Assembly: GCA_031769625.1 (NCBI GenBank)
Contig: JAUIMM010000200.1
Coordinates: forward strand, 50,924,001 to 50,988,000
Direction: 5' to 3'
DNA: 64,000 nt
From: Taudactylus pleione
Taxonomy: Eukaryota > Chordata > Amphibia > Anura > Myobatrachidae
Shown here: in pieces, positions 1-10,165 of the stretch
Numbering within the stretch: position 1 is the stretch's first letter
How the letters are laid out: every line of letters begins with the position of its first letter
Notes under the pieces: model-generated
What the model saw: only the letters and a program-made list of their open reading frames with translations
The model's database searches: none
What the model was told of the DNA's origin: nothing
Translations under genes and position numbers: made by a program

Positions 1-50
1 TGTGTGTGTAAGTGTCTCTGTATAGGCTTTGTGTGTAAGTGTCTCAGTAT

Positions 51-56
51 AAGCTT
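51..56. other. HindIII site (AAGCTT) carried by A-type monomers
   Basis: Monomers ending TATAAGCTTT instead of TATAGGCTTT contain the palindrome AAGCTT. The first is at 51-56, and others are at 175-180 and 269-274. The A-type monomer recurs every few monomers throughout the window. HindIII would therefore cut this array into many fragments of roughly tens to a few hundred bases, set by the order of variants rather than a single regular ladder. Confidence 0.9.
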
Positions 57-160
57 TGTGTGTGTGTGTTAGTCTCTGTATAGGCTTTGTGTGTGTGTGT
101 AAGTGTCTCTGTATAGGCCTTGTGTGTGTCTCTGTATAGGCTTTGTGTGTGTGTGTGTGT

Positions 161-200
161 AAGTGTCTATGTATAAGCTTTGTGTGTGTGTGGTGTGTAA
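161..200 (+). repeat. Anchor D: TCTATGTATAAGC monomer followed by GGTGTG
   Basis: A monomer with TCTATG in place of TCTCTG and an AAGCTT core, followed by a spacer broken by GGTGTG (TGTGGTGTGTAAG or TGAGGTGTGTAAG). It is the most frequent anchor, about 59 copies, or one per 1.1 kb on average. Examples end near 0.19, 1.61, 2.19, 3.27, 4.89, 5.52, 6.24, 7.12, 8.65 and 9.32 kb. The GAGGTG form goes with the GGATTTG neighbour, and the TGTGGTG form with the GGCTTTG neighbour. The sequence just upstream is one of the sites of long (TG)n expansion. Confidence 0.85.
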
Positions 201-504
201 GTGTCTCTGTATAGGCTTTGTAGGTGTGTCTCTGTATAGGCTTTTTGTGTGTCTAAGTGTCTCTGTATAAGCTTTGTGTGTGTGTAAGTGTCTCTGTATA
301 GGCTTCGTGTGTGTGTGTGTGTGTAAGTGTCTGTATAAGCTTTGTGTGTGTGTGAAAGTGTCTCTGTATAGGCTTTGTGTGTAAGTGTCTCCGTATAGGC
401 TTTGTGTGCGTAAGTGTCTCTGTATAGGCTTTGTGTGTGTGTAAGTGTCTCTGTATAGGCTTTGTATGTGTGTGTAAGTGTCTCTGTATAGGCTTTGTGT
501 GTAA

Positions 505-527
505 GTGTCTCTATATAAGCTTTGTGT
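505..527 (+). repeat. CTATATAAGC variant monomer (TATA-box-like)
   Basis: A monomer in which CTGTATAGGC is replaced by CTATATAAGC, giving the octamer TATATAAG at 512-519. Equivalent copies lie at 2557-2564, 3613-3620 and 5821-5828, and the variant recurs about once or twice per higher-order repeat. It is followed by TTTG, then a TGTGTATG, GCGTGTATG or AGTGTGTATG tail, and then a GGCTGTGTG monomer. The octamer matches the eukaryotic TATA-box consensus TATAWAAG. It sits in a fixed position of a repeat and I see no initiator or gene next to it, so I treat it as a satellite variant rather than a promoter. Confidence 0.8.
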
Positions 528-684
528 GTGTATGTCTCTGTATAGGCTGTGTGTGTGTGTGTGTGTGTAAATGTCTCTGTATAGGCTTTGTGTGTGTCTC
601 TGTATAGGCTTTGTGTGTGTGTGTAAGTGTCTCTGTATAGGCTTTGTGTGTGTAAGTGTCTCTGTATAGGCTTTGTGTGTAAGT

Positions 685-716
685 GTCTCTGTGTCTCTGC
701 ATAAGCTTTGTGTTTA
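685..716 (+). repeat. Higher-order repeat anchor A: doubled TCTCTG monomer
   Basis: A monomer in which TCTCTG is partly doubled (GTCTCTGTGTCTCTGCATAAGC), followed by a TTTGTGTTTAT tail. It marks one fixed point of the higher-order repeat. Further copies are centred near 3.80, 11.39, 12.13, 15.30, 18.27, 20.53, 23.74, 26.04, 27.97, 35.22, 40.64, 43.63, 46.30, 47.83, 49.05, 51.41, 53.66, 56.21, 60.18, 61.41 and 63.51 kb, 22 in all. Most are followed by a TCTTTTTAGGC or TCTTTATAGGC monomer, which gives two lineages: TTTATGTG followed by TTTTT, and TTTATATG followed by TTTAT. A half-anchor without the doubling lies near 55.03 kb. Spacings range from about 0.74 to 7.6 kb and cluster at 2.1-3.2 kb. 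Confidence 0.9.
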
Positions 717-1103
717 TGTGTAAGTGTCTCTTTTTAGGCTTTGTGTGTGTAAGTCTCTGTATAGGCTTTGTGTGTGTGTGTAAGTGTCTCTGTATAGGCT
801 TTGTGTGTGTCTCTGTATAGGCTTTGTGTGTGTATGTGTGTATGTAAGTGTCTCTGTATACGCTTTATGTGTGTGTGTGTAAGTGTCTCTGTATAGGCTT
901 TGTGTGTAAGTGTCTCTGTATAAGCTGTGTGTGTGTAAGTGTCTCTGCATAAGCTTTGTGTGTGTATGTGTGTGTCTCTGTATAGACTTTGTGTGTGTAT
1001 GTGTCTCTGTATAAGCTTTGTGTGTGTGTAAGTCTCTATACAGGTTTTGTGTGTGTGTGTAAGTGTCTCTGTATAGGCTTTGTGTGTGTCTATGCATAGG
1101 CTT

Positions 1104-1142
1104 TGTGTGCAAGAGTCTCTGCATAAGCTTTGATTGTGAATG
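1104..1142 (+). repeat. Anchor C: GCAAGAG monomer followed by TGCATAAGC and TTTGATTGTG
   Basis: A pair of monomers with GCAAGAGTCTCTGCATAAGC followed by TTTGATTGTG. The downstream sequence splits it into two subfamilies. GAATGTGGAAGAG occurs near 1.1, 8.05, 12.6, 21.0, 28.4, 35.7 and 41.1 kb. GTATGTGGAAGTG, or close to it, occurs near 4.3, 6.0, 15.8, 17.5, 19.7, 24.2, 26.6, 29.4, 30.5, 34.4, 39.3, 44.1, 45.2, 49.7, 52.0, 54.2, 54.5, 56.7, 58.0, 59.1 and 61.9 kb. Anchor C normally lies about 190 bases upstream of anchor B1, so the order of variants is conserved. Confidence 0.87.
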
Positions 1143-1300
1143 TGGAAGAGTCTCTGTATAGGGTTTGTGTGTGTGTGTAAGTGTATCTGTATAAGCTTTG
1201 TGTGTGTGTAAGTGTCTCTGTATAGGCTTTGTTTGTGTGTCTCTGTATAAGCTTTGTGTGTGTAAGTGTCTCTGTATAGGCTTTGTGTGTGTGAATGTCT

Positions 1301-1325
1301 CTCTAAAGGTTTTTATGTAAGTGTC
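1301..1325 (+). repeat. Anchor B1: GAATGTCTCTCTAAAGG variant followed by TTTTTATG
   Basis: This monomer reads CTCTAAAGG in place of CTGTATAGG. It comes in two flavours. B1 continues TTTTTATG or CTTTTATG; B2 continues CTTTGTATG. B1 lies near 1.30, 4.46, 8.22, 12.78, 15.95, 21.17, 24.40, 26.76, 28.61, 29.60, 30.65, 33.52, 34.57, 35.86, 38.41, 39.45, 41.29, 44.29, 45.35, 49.86, 54.71, 56.86, 58.22, 59.28 and 62.07 kb. B2 lies near 1.73, 5.07, 8.78, 13.22, 16.57, 18.76, 21.74, 25.01, 31.54, 36.42, 41.85, 44.90, 50.42, 52.66 and 58.83 kb. When both are present the distance falls into size classes near 560 and 612 bases, with shortened cases near 431-442. B1 and B2 are therefore paralogous positions inside an older duplicated block. 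Confidence 0.87.
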
Positions 1326-2335
1326 TCTGTATAGGCTTTGTGTGTGTGTATGTGTGTGTGTGTAAGTGTCACTGTATATTCTTTGTGTGTAAGTGTCTCT
1401 GTATAAGCTTAGTGTGCGTGTGTGTAAGTGTCTCTGCATAGGCTTTGTGTGTGTGTAAGTGTCTCTGTATAGGCTTTGTGTGTAAGTGTTTCTGTATAGG
1501 CTTTGTATGTGTGTGTAAGAGTCTCTGTATAAGCTTTGTGTGTGTGTAAGTGTCTCTGTATAGGCTTTGTGTGTGTGTGTGTAAGTGTCTATGTATAAGC
1601 TTTGTGTGTGTGTGGTGTGTAAGTGTCTCTGTATAGGCTTTGTGTGTGTGTCTCTGTATAGGCTTTGTGTGTGTGTAAGTGTCTCTGTATAAGCTTTGTG
1701 TGTGTAAGTGTCTCTGTATAGGCTTTGTGTGTGTGAATGTCTCTCTAAAGGCTTTGTATGTAAGTGTCTCTGTATAGGCTTTGTGTGCGTGTATGTGTGT
1801 GTGTGTAAGTGTCTCTGTAAAGGCTTTGTGTGTAAGTGTCTCTGTATAACCTTAGTGTGCGTGAGTGTAAGTGTCTCTGTATAGGCTTTGTGTGTGTGTG
1901 TGTGTGTAAGAGTCTCTGTATAGGCTTTGTGTGTAAGTGTCTCTGTTTAGGCTTTGTGTGTAAGTGTTTCTGTATAGGCTTTGTATGTGTGTAAGTGTCT
2001 CTGTATAAGCTTTGTGTATGTAAGTATCTCTGTATAGGCTCTGTGTGTAAGTGTCTCTGCATAAGCTTTGTGTATGTATGTGTAAGTGTCTCTGTATAGG
2101 CTTTGTTTGTGTGTAAGTGTCTCTGTATAGGCTTTGTGTGTGTGTGTGTGTAAATGTCTATGTATAAGCTATGTGTGTGTGAGGTGTGTAAGTGTCTCTG
2201 TATAGGATTTGTGTGTGTGTCTCTGTATAGGCTTTGTGTGTGTGTGTAAGTGTCTCTGTATAGGCTTTTTGTGTGTGTAAGTGTCTCTGTTTAAGCTTTG
2301 TGTGTGTAAGTGTCTCTGTATAGGCTTTGTGTGTG

Positions 2336-2369
<34 letters not shown>

Positions 2370-3415
2370 GTGTCTGTATAAGCTTTGTGTGTGTGTGTAA
2401 GTGTCTCTGTATAGGATTTGTGTGTAAGTGTCCCTGTATAGGCTTTGTGTGTGTAAGTGTCTCTGTATAGGCTTCGTGCGTGTGTGTAAGTGTCTCTGTA
2501 TAGGCTTTGTTTGTGTGTGTATGTGTCTCTGTATAGGCTTTGTGTGTAAGTGTCTCTATATAAGCTTTGTGCGTGTATGTCTCTGTATAGGCTGTGTGTG
2601 TGTGTGTGTGTGTAAATGTCTCTGTATAGGCTTTGTGTGTGTCTCTGTATAGGCTTTGTGTGTGTCTCTGTATAGGCTTTGTGTGTGTGTGTAAGTGGCT
2701 CTGTATAGGCTTTGTTCGTGTAAGTGTCTCTGTATAGGCTATGTGTATGTAAGTGTCTCTGTATTGGCTTTATGTGTGTGTGTGTAAGTGTCTCTGTATA
2801 GGCTTTGTGTGTAAGTGTCTCTGTATAGGCTTTGTTTGCAAGTGTCTCTGTATAGGCTTTGTGTGCGTGTATGTGTGTGTGTGTAAGTGTCTCTGTATAG
2901 GCTTTGTGTAAGTGTCTCTGTATAAGCTTAGTGTGCGTGAGTGTAAGTGTCTCTGTGTAGGCTTTGTGTGTGTGTGTAAGTGTCTCTGTATAGGCTTTGT
3001 GTGTAAGTGTCTCTGTATAGGCTTTGTGTGTAAGTGTTTCTGTATAGGCTTTGTATGTGTGTGTAAGTGTCTCTGTATAAGCTTTGTGTGTGTAACTGTC
3101 ACTGTATAGGCATTGTGTGTAAGTGTCTCTGCATAGGCTTTGTGTGTGTATGTGTAAGTGTCTCTGTATAGGCTTTGTGTGTGTGTAAGTGTCTCTGTAT
3201 AGGCTTTGTGTTTGTGTGTGTGTGTGTGTGTGTAAGTGTCTATGTATAAGCTTTGTGTGTGTGTGTGTGTGGTGTGTAAGTGTCTCTGTATAGGCTTTGT
3301 GTGTGTGTCTCTGTATATGCTTTGTGTGTGTGTGTTTGTGTCTCTGTATAGGCTTTTTGTGTGTGTAAGTGTCTCTGTATAAGCTTTGTGTGTGTGTAAG
3401 TGTCTCTGTATAGGC

Positions 3416-3454
<39 letters not shown>

Positions 3455-6177
3455 GTGTCTGTATAAGCTTTGTGTGTGTGTGTTAGTGTCTCTGTATAGG
3501 CTTTGTGTGTAAGTGTCTCTGTATAGGCTTCGTGTGTGTGTGTAAGTGTCTCTGTATAGGCTTTGTATGTGTGTGTAAGTGTTTCTGTATAGGCTTTGTG
3601 TGTAAGTGTCTCTATATAAGCTTTGAGTGTGTATGTCTCTGTATAGGCTGTGTGTGTGTGTGTGTGTAAGTGTCTCTGTATAGGCTTTGTGTGTGTCTCT
3701 GTATAGGCTTTGTGTGTGTGTGTGTGTAAGTGGCTCTGTATAGGCTTTGTGTGTGTAAGTGTCTCTGTATAGGCTTTGTGTGTAAGTGTCTCTGTGTCTC
3801 TGCATAAGCTTTGTGTTTATGTGTAAGTGTCTCTTTTTAAGCTTTGTGTGTGTGTAAGTCTCTGTATAGGCTTTTTGTGTGTGTAATTGTCTCTGTATAG
3901 GCTTTGTGTGTGTCTCTGTATAGGCTTTGTGTGTGTGTGTGTATGTGTGTATGTAAGTATCTCTGTATATGCTTTATGTGTGTGTGTAAGTGTCTCTGTA
4001 TAGGCTTTGTGTGTAAGTGTCTCTGTATAAGCTGTGTGTGTGTCAGTGTCTCTGCATAAGCTTTGTGTGTGTGTGTATGTGTGTGTCTCTGTATAGGCTT
4101 TGTGTGTGTATGTGTCTCTGTATAAGCTTTGTGTGTGTGTAAATCTCTGTACAGGTTTTGTGTGTGTGTGTAAGTGTCTCTGTATAGGCTTTGTGTGGGT
4201 CTCTGTATAGGCTTTGTGTGTAAGTGTCTCTGTATAGGCTTTGTGTGTGTAAGTGTCTCTGCATAGGCTTTGTGTGCAAGAGTCTCTGCATAAGCTTTGA
4301 TTGTGTATGTGAAAGTGTCTCTGTATAGGCTTTGTGTGTGTGTGTAAGTGTCTCTGTATAAGCTTTGTGTGTGTGTAAGTGTCTCTGTATAGGCTTTGAG
4401 TGTGTCTCTCTGTATAAGCTTTGTGTGTGTAAGTGTCTCTGTATAGGCTTTGTGTGTGTGAATGTCTCTCTAAAGGCTTTTATGCAAGTGTCTCTGTATA
4501 GGCTTTGTGTTTGTAAGTGTCTCTGTATAGGCTTTGTGTGTAAGTGTCTCTGTATAAGCTTAGTGTGCGTGTGTGTAAGTGTCTCTGTATAGGCTTTGTG
4601 AGTGTGTGTGTGTAAGTGTCTCTGTATAGGCTTTGTGTGTAAGTGTCTCTGTATAGGCTTTGTGTGTAAGTGTTTCTGAATAGGCTTTGTATGTGTGTGT
4701 AAGTGTCTCTGTATAAGCTTTGTGTGTGTGTAAGTGTCTCTGTATAGGCTTTGTGTGTAAGTGTCACTGCATAAGCTTTGTGTGTGTATGTGTAAGTGTC
4801 TCTGTATAGGCTTTGTTTGTGTGTAAGTGTCTCTGTATAGGCTTTGTGTGTGTGTGTAAGTGTCTATGTATAAGCTTTGTGTGTGTGTGTGTGGTGTGTA
4901 AGTGTCTCTGTATACGCTTTGTGTGTGTGTCTCTGTATAGGCTTTGTGTGTGCATGTAAGTGTCTCTGTATAAGCTTTGTGTGTGTGTAAGTGTCTCTGT
5001 ATAGGCTTTGTGTGTGTGTGTCTCTGTATAAGCTTTGTGTGTGTAAGTGTCTCTGTATAGGCTTTGTGTGTGTGAATGTCTCTCTAAAGGCTTTGTATGT
5101 AAGTGTCTCTGTATAGGCTATGTGTGCGTGTATGTGTGTGTGTGTTTAAGTGTCTCTGTATAGGCTTTGTGTGTAAGTGTCTCTGTATAAGCTTAGTGTG
5201 CGTGAGTGTAAGTGTCTCTGTATAGGCTTTGTGTGTGTGTGTGTGTGTAAGTGTCTCTGTATAGGCTTTGTGTGTAAGAGTCTCTGTATAGGCTTTGTGT
5301 GTAAGTGTTTCTGTATAGGCTTTGTATGTGTGTGTAAGTGTCTCTGTATAAGCTTTGTGTGTGTAAGTATCTCTGTATAAGCTTTGTGTGTAAGTGTCTC
5401 TGCATAAGCTTTGTCTGTGTATGTGTAAGTGTCTCTGTATAGGCTTTGTGTGTGTGTAAGTGTCTCTGTATAGGCTTTGTGTGTGTGTGTGTGTAAATGT
5501 CTATGTATAAGCTTTGTGTGTGTGTGGTGTGTAAGTGTCTCTGTATAGGCTTTGTGTGTGTGTCTCTGTATAGGCTTTGTGTGTGTGTGTAAGTGTCTCT
5601 GTATAAGCTTTGTGTGTGTGTAAGTGTCTCTGTATAGGCTTCGTGTGTGTGTGTGTGTGTGTGTGTAAGTGTCTGTATAAGCTTTGTGTGTGTGTAAGCG
5701 TCTCTGTATAGGCTTTTTGTGTAAGTGTCTCTGTATAGGCTTTGTGTGTGTAAGTGTCTCTGTATAGGCTTCGTATGTGTGTATAAGTGTCTCTGTATAG
5801 GCTTTGTGTGTAAGTGTCTCTATATAAGCTTTGTGTGTGTATGTCTCTGTATAGGCTGTGTGTGTGTGTGTGTGTGTAAGTATCTCTGTATAGGCTTTGT
5901 GTGTGTCTCTGTATAGGCTTTGTGTGTAAGTGTCTCTGTATAGGCTTTGTGTGTGTAAGTGTCTCTGCATAGGCTTTGTGTGCAAGAGTCTCTGCATAAG
6001 CTTTGATTGTGTATGTGGAAGTGTCTCTGTATAGGCTTTGTGTGTGTGTGTAAGTGTCTCAGTATAAGCTTTGTGTGTGTGTGTAAGTCTCTGTATAGGC
6101 TTTGTGTGTGTGTGTAAGTGTCTCTGTATAGGCCTTGTGTGTGTCTCTGTATAGGCTTTGTGTGTGTGTGTGTGTGT

Positions 6178-6209
<32 letters not shown>

Positions 6210-6734
6210 AAGTGTCTATGTATAAGCTTTGTGTGTGTGTGGTGTGTAAGTGTCTCTGTATAGGCTTTGTAGTTGTGTCTCTGTATAGGCTTTGTGTGTG
6301 TGTGTAAGTGTCTCTGTATAGGCTTTTTGTGTGTCTAAGTGTCTCTGTATAAGCTTTGTGTGTGTGTAAGTGTCTCTGTATAGGCTTCGTGTGTGTGTGT
6401 GTGTGTGTGTGTGTAAGTGTCTGTATAAGCTTTGTGTGTGTGTGAAAGTGTCTCTGTATAGGCTTTGTGTGTAAGTGTCTCCGTATAGGCTTTGTGTGCG
6501 TAAGTGTCTCTGTATAGGCTTTGTGTGTGTGTAAGTGTCTCTGTATAGGCTTTGTATGTGTGTGTAAGTGTCTCTGTATAGGCTTTGTGTGTAAGTGTCT
6601 CTATATAAGCTTTGTGTGTGTATGTCTCTGTATAGGCTGTGTGTGTGTGTGTGTAAATGTCTCTGTATAGGCTTTGTGTGTGTCTCTGTATAGGCTTTGT
6701 GTGTGTGTGTAAGTGTCTCTGTATAGGCTTTGTG

Positions 6735-7517
6735 TGTGTGTGTGTGTAAGAGTCTCTGTATAGGCTTTGTGTGTAAGTGTCTCTGTTTAGGCTTTGTGTG
6801 TAAGTGTTTCTGTATAGGCTTTGTATGTGTGTAAGTGTCTCTGTATAGGCTTTGTTTGTGTGTAAGTGTCTCTGTATAACCTTAGTGTGCGTGAGTGTAA
6901 GTGTCTCTGTATAGGCTTTGTGTGTGTGTGTGTGTAAGAGTCTCTGTATAAGCTTTGTGTATGTAAGTATCTCTGTATAGGCTTTGTGTGTAAGTGTCTC
7001 TGCATAAGCTTTGTGTATGTATGTGTAAGTGTCTCTGTATAGGCTTTGTTTGTGTGTAAGTGTCTCTGTATAGGCTTTGTGTGTGTGTGTGTAAATGTCT
7101 ATGTATAAGCTTTGTGTGTGTGAGGTGTGTAAGTGTCTCTGTATAGGATTTGTGTGTGTGTCTCTGTATAGGCTTTGTGTGTGTGTGTAAGTGTCTCTGT
7201 ATAGGCTTTTTGTGTGTGTAAGTGTCTCTGTTTAAGCTTTGTGTGTGTGTAAGTGTCTCTGTATAGGCTTCGTGTGTGTGTGTGTGTGTGTGTAAGTGTC
7301 TGTATAAGCTTTGTGTGTGTGTGTAAGTGTCTCTGTATAGGATTTGTGTGTAAGTGTCTCTGTATAGGCTTTGTGTGTGTAAGTGTCTCTGTATAGGCTT
7401 CGTGCGTGTGTGTAAGTGTCTCTGTATAGGCTTTGTTTGTGTGTGTATGTGTCTCTGTATAGGCTTTGTGTGTAAGTGTCTCTATATAAGCTTTGTGCGT
7501 GTATGTCTCTGTATAGG

Positions 7518-7559
<42 letters not shown>

Positions 7560-7955
7560 GTCTCTGTATAGGCTTTGTGTGTGTCTCTGTATAGGCTTTG
7601 TGTGTGTCTCTGTATAGGCTTTGTGTGTGTGTGTAAGTGGCTCTGTATAGGCTTTGTTCGTGTAAGTGTCTCTGTATAGGCTATGTGTATGTAAGTGTCT
7701 CTGTATTGGCTTTATGTGTGTGTGTGTAAGTGTCTCTGTATAGGCTTTGTGTGTAAGTGTCTCTGTATAGGCTTTGTTTGCAAGTGTCTCTGTATAGGCT
7801 TTGTGTGCGTGTATGTGTGTGTGTGTAAGTGTCTCTGTATAGGCTTTGTGTGTAAGTGTCTCTGTATAAGCTTAGTGTGTGTGAGTGTAAGTGTCTCTGT
7901 GTAGGCTTTGTGTGTGTGTGTGTGTGTGTGTAAGTGTCTCTGTATAGGCTTTGTG
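6735..7955 (+). repeat. 1.2-kb duplicated block, copy 1
   Basis: Nearly identical to about 8,934-10,165, with an offset of 2,199 rising to 2,215 as TG tracts lengthen. Diagnostic order: TAAGAGTCTCTG, TCTGTTTAGG, GTTTCTG, a TTTGTTTG spacer, GTATAACCTTAG, then TAAGTATCTCTG, GAGGTGTG, GGATTTG, CTATATAAGC, TAAGTGGCTCTG, TATTGGC and GTGTAGGC. The GTATAACC monomer sits in an unusual context, after a TTTGTTTG spacer. This suggests the block arose by an out-of-register exchange before it was copied. Confidence 0.85.
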
Positions 7956-8934
7956 TGTGTCTCTGTATAGGCTTTGTGTGTAAGTGTCTCTGTATAGGCT
8001 TTGTATGTGTAAGTGTCTCTGCATAGGCTTTGTGTGCAAGAGTCTCTGCATAAGCTTTGATTGTGAATGTGGAAGAGTCTCTGTATAGGGTTTGTGTGTG
8101 TGTGTAAGTGTCTCTGTATAAGCTTTGTGTGTGTGTAAGTGTCCCTGTATAGGCTTTGTGTGTGTGTCTCTGTATAAGCTTTGTGTGTGTAAGTGTCTCT
8201 GTATAGGCTTTGTGTGTGTGAATGTCTCTCTAAAGGTTTTTATGTAAGTGTCTCTATAGGCTTTGTGTGTGTGTATGTGTGTGTGTGTAAGTGTCTCTGT
8301 ATATTCTTTGTGTGTAAGTGTCTCTGTATAAGCTTAGTGTGCGTGTGTGTAAGTGTCTCTGCATAGGCTTTGTGTGTGTGTAAGTGTCTCTGTATAGGCT
8401 TTGTGTGAAAGTGTCTCTGTATAGGCTTTGTGTTTAAGTGTTTCTGTATAGGCTTTGTATGTGTGTGTAAGAGTCTCTGTATAAGCTTTGTGTGTGTGTA
8501 AGTGTCTCTGTATAGGCTTTGTGTGTAAGTGTCTCTGCATAAGCTTTGTGTGTGTATGTGTAAGTGTCTCTGTATAGGCTTTGTGTGTGTGTAAGTGTCT
8601 CTGTATAGGCTTTGTGTGTGTGTAAGTGTCTATGTATAAGCTTTGTGTGTGTGTGGTGTGTAAGTGTCTCTGTATAGGCTTTGTGTGTGTGTCTCTGTAT
8701 AGGCTTTGTGTGTGTGTAAGTGTCTCTGTATAAGCTTTGTGTGTGTAAGTGTCTCTGTATAGGCTTTGTGTGTGTGAATGTCTCTCTAAAGGCTTTGTAT
8801 GTAAGTGTCTCTGTATAGGCTTTGTGTGCGTGTATGTGTGTGTGTGTAAGTGTCTCTGTAAAGGCTTTGTGTGTAAGTGTCTCTGTATAACCTTAGTGTG
8901 CGTGAGTGTAAGTGTCTCTGTATAGGCTTTGTGT
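7955..8934 (+). repeat. Intervening block between the 1.2-kb copies
   Basis: About 1 kb of the same satellite. It carries anchor C of the GATTGTGAATG type near 8,050, B1 near 8,220, B2 near 8,778 (558 bases apart), and anchor D near 8,653. Its variant order matches 1,080-1,850 and 12,570-13,335, but it keeps monomers that those copies have lost between B1 and B2. It also shows private losses, for example TCTCTATAGG near 8,250, where TGTA is missing from the core. Confidence 0.82.
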
Positions 8935-9720
8935 GTGTGTGTGTGTAAGAGTCTCTGTATAGGCTTTGTGTGTAAGTGTCTCTGTTTAGGCTTTGTGTGT
9001 AAGTGTTTCTGTATAGGCTTTGTATGTGTGTAAGTGTCTCTGTATAGGCTTTGTTTGTGTGTAAGTGTCTCTGTATAACCTTAGTGTGCGTGAGTGTAAG
9101 TGTCTCTGTATAGGCTTTGTGTGTGTGTGTGTGTAAGAGTCTCTGTATAAGCTTTGTGTATGTAAGTATCTCTGTATAGGCTTTGTGTGTAAGTGTCTCT
9201 GCATAAGCTTTGTGTATGTATGTGTAAGTGTCTCTGTATAGGCTTTGTTTGTGTGTAAGTGTCTCTGTATAGGCTTTGTGTGTGTGTGTGTAAATGTCTA
9301 TGTATAAGCTTTGTGTGTGTGAGGTGTGTAAGTGTCTCTGTATAGGATTTGTGTGTGTGTCTCTGTATAGGCTTTGTGTGTGTGTGTAAGTGTCTCTGTA
9401 TAGGCTTTTTGTGTGTGTAAGTGTCTCTGTTTAAGCTTTGTGTGTGTGTAAGTGTCTCTGTATAGGCTTCGTGTGTGTGTGTGTGTGTGTGTGTGTAAGT
9501 GTCTGTATAAGCTTTGTGTGTGTGTGTAAGTGTCTCTGTATAGGATTTGTGTGTAAGTGTCTCTGTATAGGCTTTGTGTGTGTAAGTGTCTATGTATAGG
9601 CTTCGTGCGTGTGTGTAAGTGTCTCTGTATAGGCTTTGTTTGTGTGTGTATGTGTCTCTGTATAGGCTTTGTGTGTAAGTGTCTCTATATAAGCTTTGTG
9701 CGTGTATGTCTCTGTATAGG

Positions 9721-9774
<54 letters not shown>

Positions 9775-10165
9775 GTCTCTGTATAGGCTTTGTGTGTGTC
9801 TCTGTATAGGCTTTGTGTGTGTCTCTGTATAGGCTTTGTGTGTGTGTGTAAGTGGCTCTGTATAGGCTTTGTTCGTGTAAGTGTCTCTGTATAGGCTATG
9901 TGTATGTAAGTGTCTCTGTATTGGCTTTATGTGTGTGTGTGTAAGTGTCTCTGTATAGGCTTTGTGTGTAAGTGTCTCTGTATAGGCTTTGTTTGCAAGT
10001 GTCTCTGTATAGGCTTTGTGTGCGTGTATGTGTGTGTGTGTAAGTGTCTCTGTATAGGCTTTGTGTGTAAGTGTCTCTGTATAAGCTTAGTGTGTGTGAG
10101 TGTAAGTGTCTCTGTGTAGGCTTTGTGTGTGTGTGTGTGTGTGTAAGTGTCTCTGTATAGGCTTT
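8934..10165 (+). repeat. 1.2-kb duplicated block, copy 2
   Basis: Second copy of the 6,735-7,955 block. The main differences are a longer TG tract near 9,724-9,769, TCTATGTATAGG near 9,590 in place of TCTCTGTATAGG, and small spacer changes. It diverges from copy 1 near 10,165: this copy continues into GTTTCTG monomers, whereas copy 1 jumps to the GTGTCTCTGTATAGG sub-form leading to anchor C. Confidence 0.85.

Larger units (their letters stand above)
1..6735 (+). repeat. Large duplicated segment, copy A
   Basis: This stretch is repeated in direct orientation at about 11,430-18,212. The start is set by the window edge, so the duplication may extend further left. Shared private variants include TCTATGCATAGG near 1,090 and 12,570, TGTATCTGTATAAGC near 1,183 and 12,668, GTCACTGTATATTC near 1,368 and 12,852, and GTCCCTGTATAGG near 2,430 and 13,923. 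The offset is 11,429 bases at the left, jumps to about 11,485 after a two-monomer deletion near 1,100 in this copy, and is 11,489-11,493 further right. The remaining differences are (TG)n lengths and isolated substitutions, such as TAACTGTCACTG here against TAAGTGTCACTG in the other copy. Confidence 0.9.

Noticed and set aside
512..519. Promoter call for the TATATAAG octamers
   Set aside because: The match is exact, but it is part of a repeated monomer class with no adjacent gene or initiator, so it is kept only as a low-interest hypothesis.
2428..2652. Short plus-strand Cys-rich frames with repeated CLCIGFVC motifs
   Set aside because: These are translations of the monomer where consecutive spacings happen to keep one frame. 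They end as soon as the spacing shifts TAA or TAG into frame. They recur wherever the same block recurs, with no sign of selection.
6160..6212. Break in a TG tract as a possible insertion site
   Set aside because: It is only a TC interruption (TGTCTGTG) inside the dinucleotide run and is shared with the duplicate near 17,672. No target-site duplication or foreign sequence is present.
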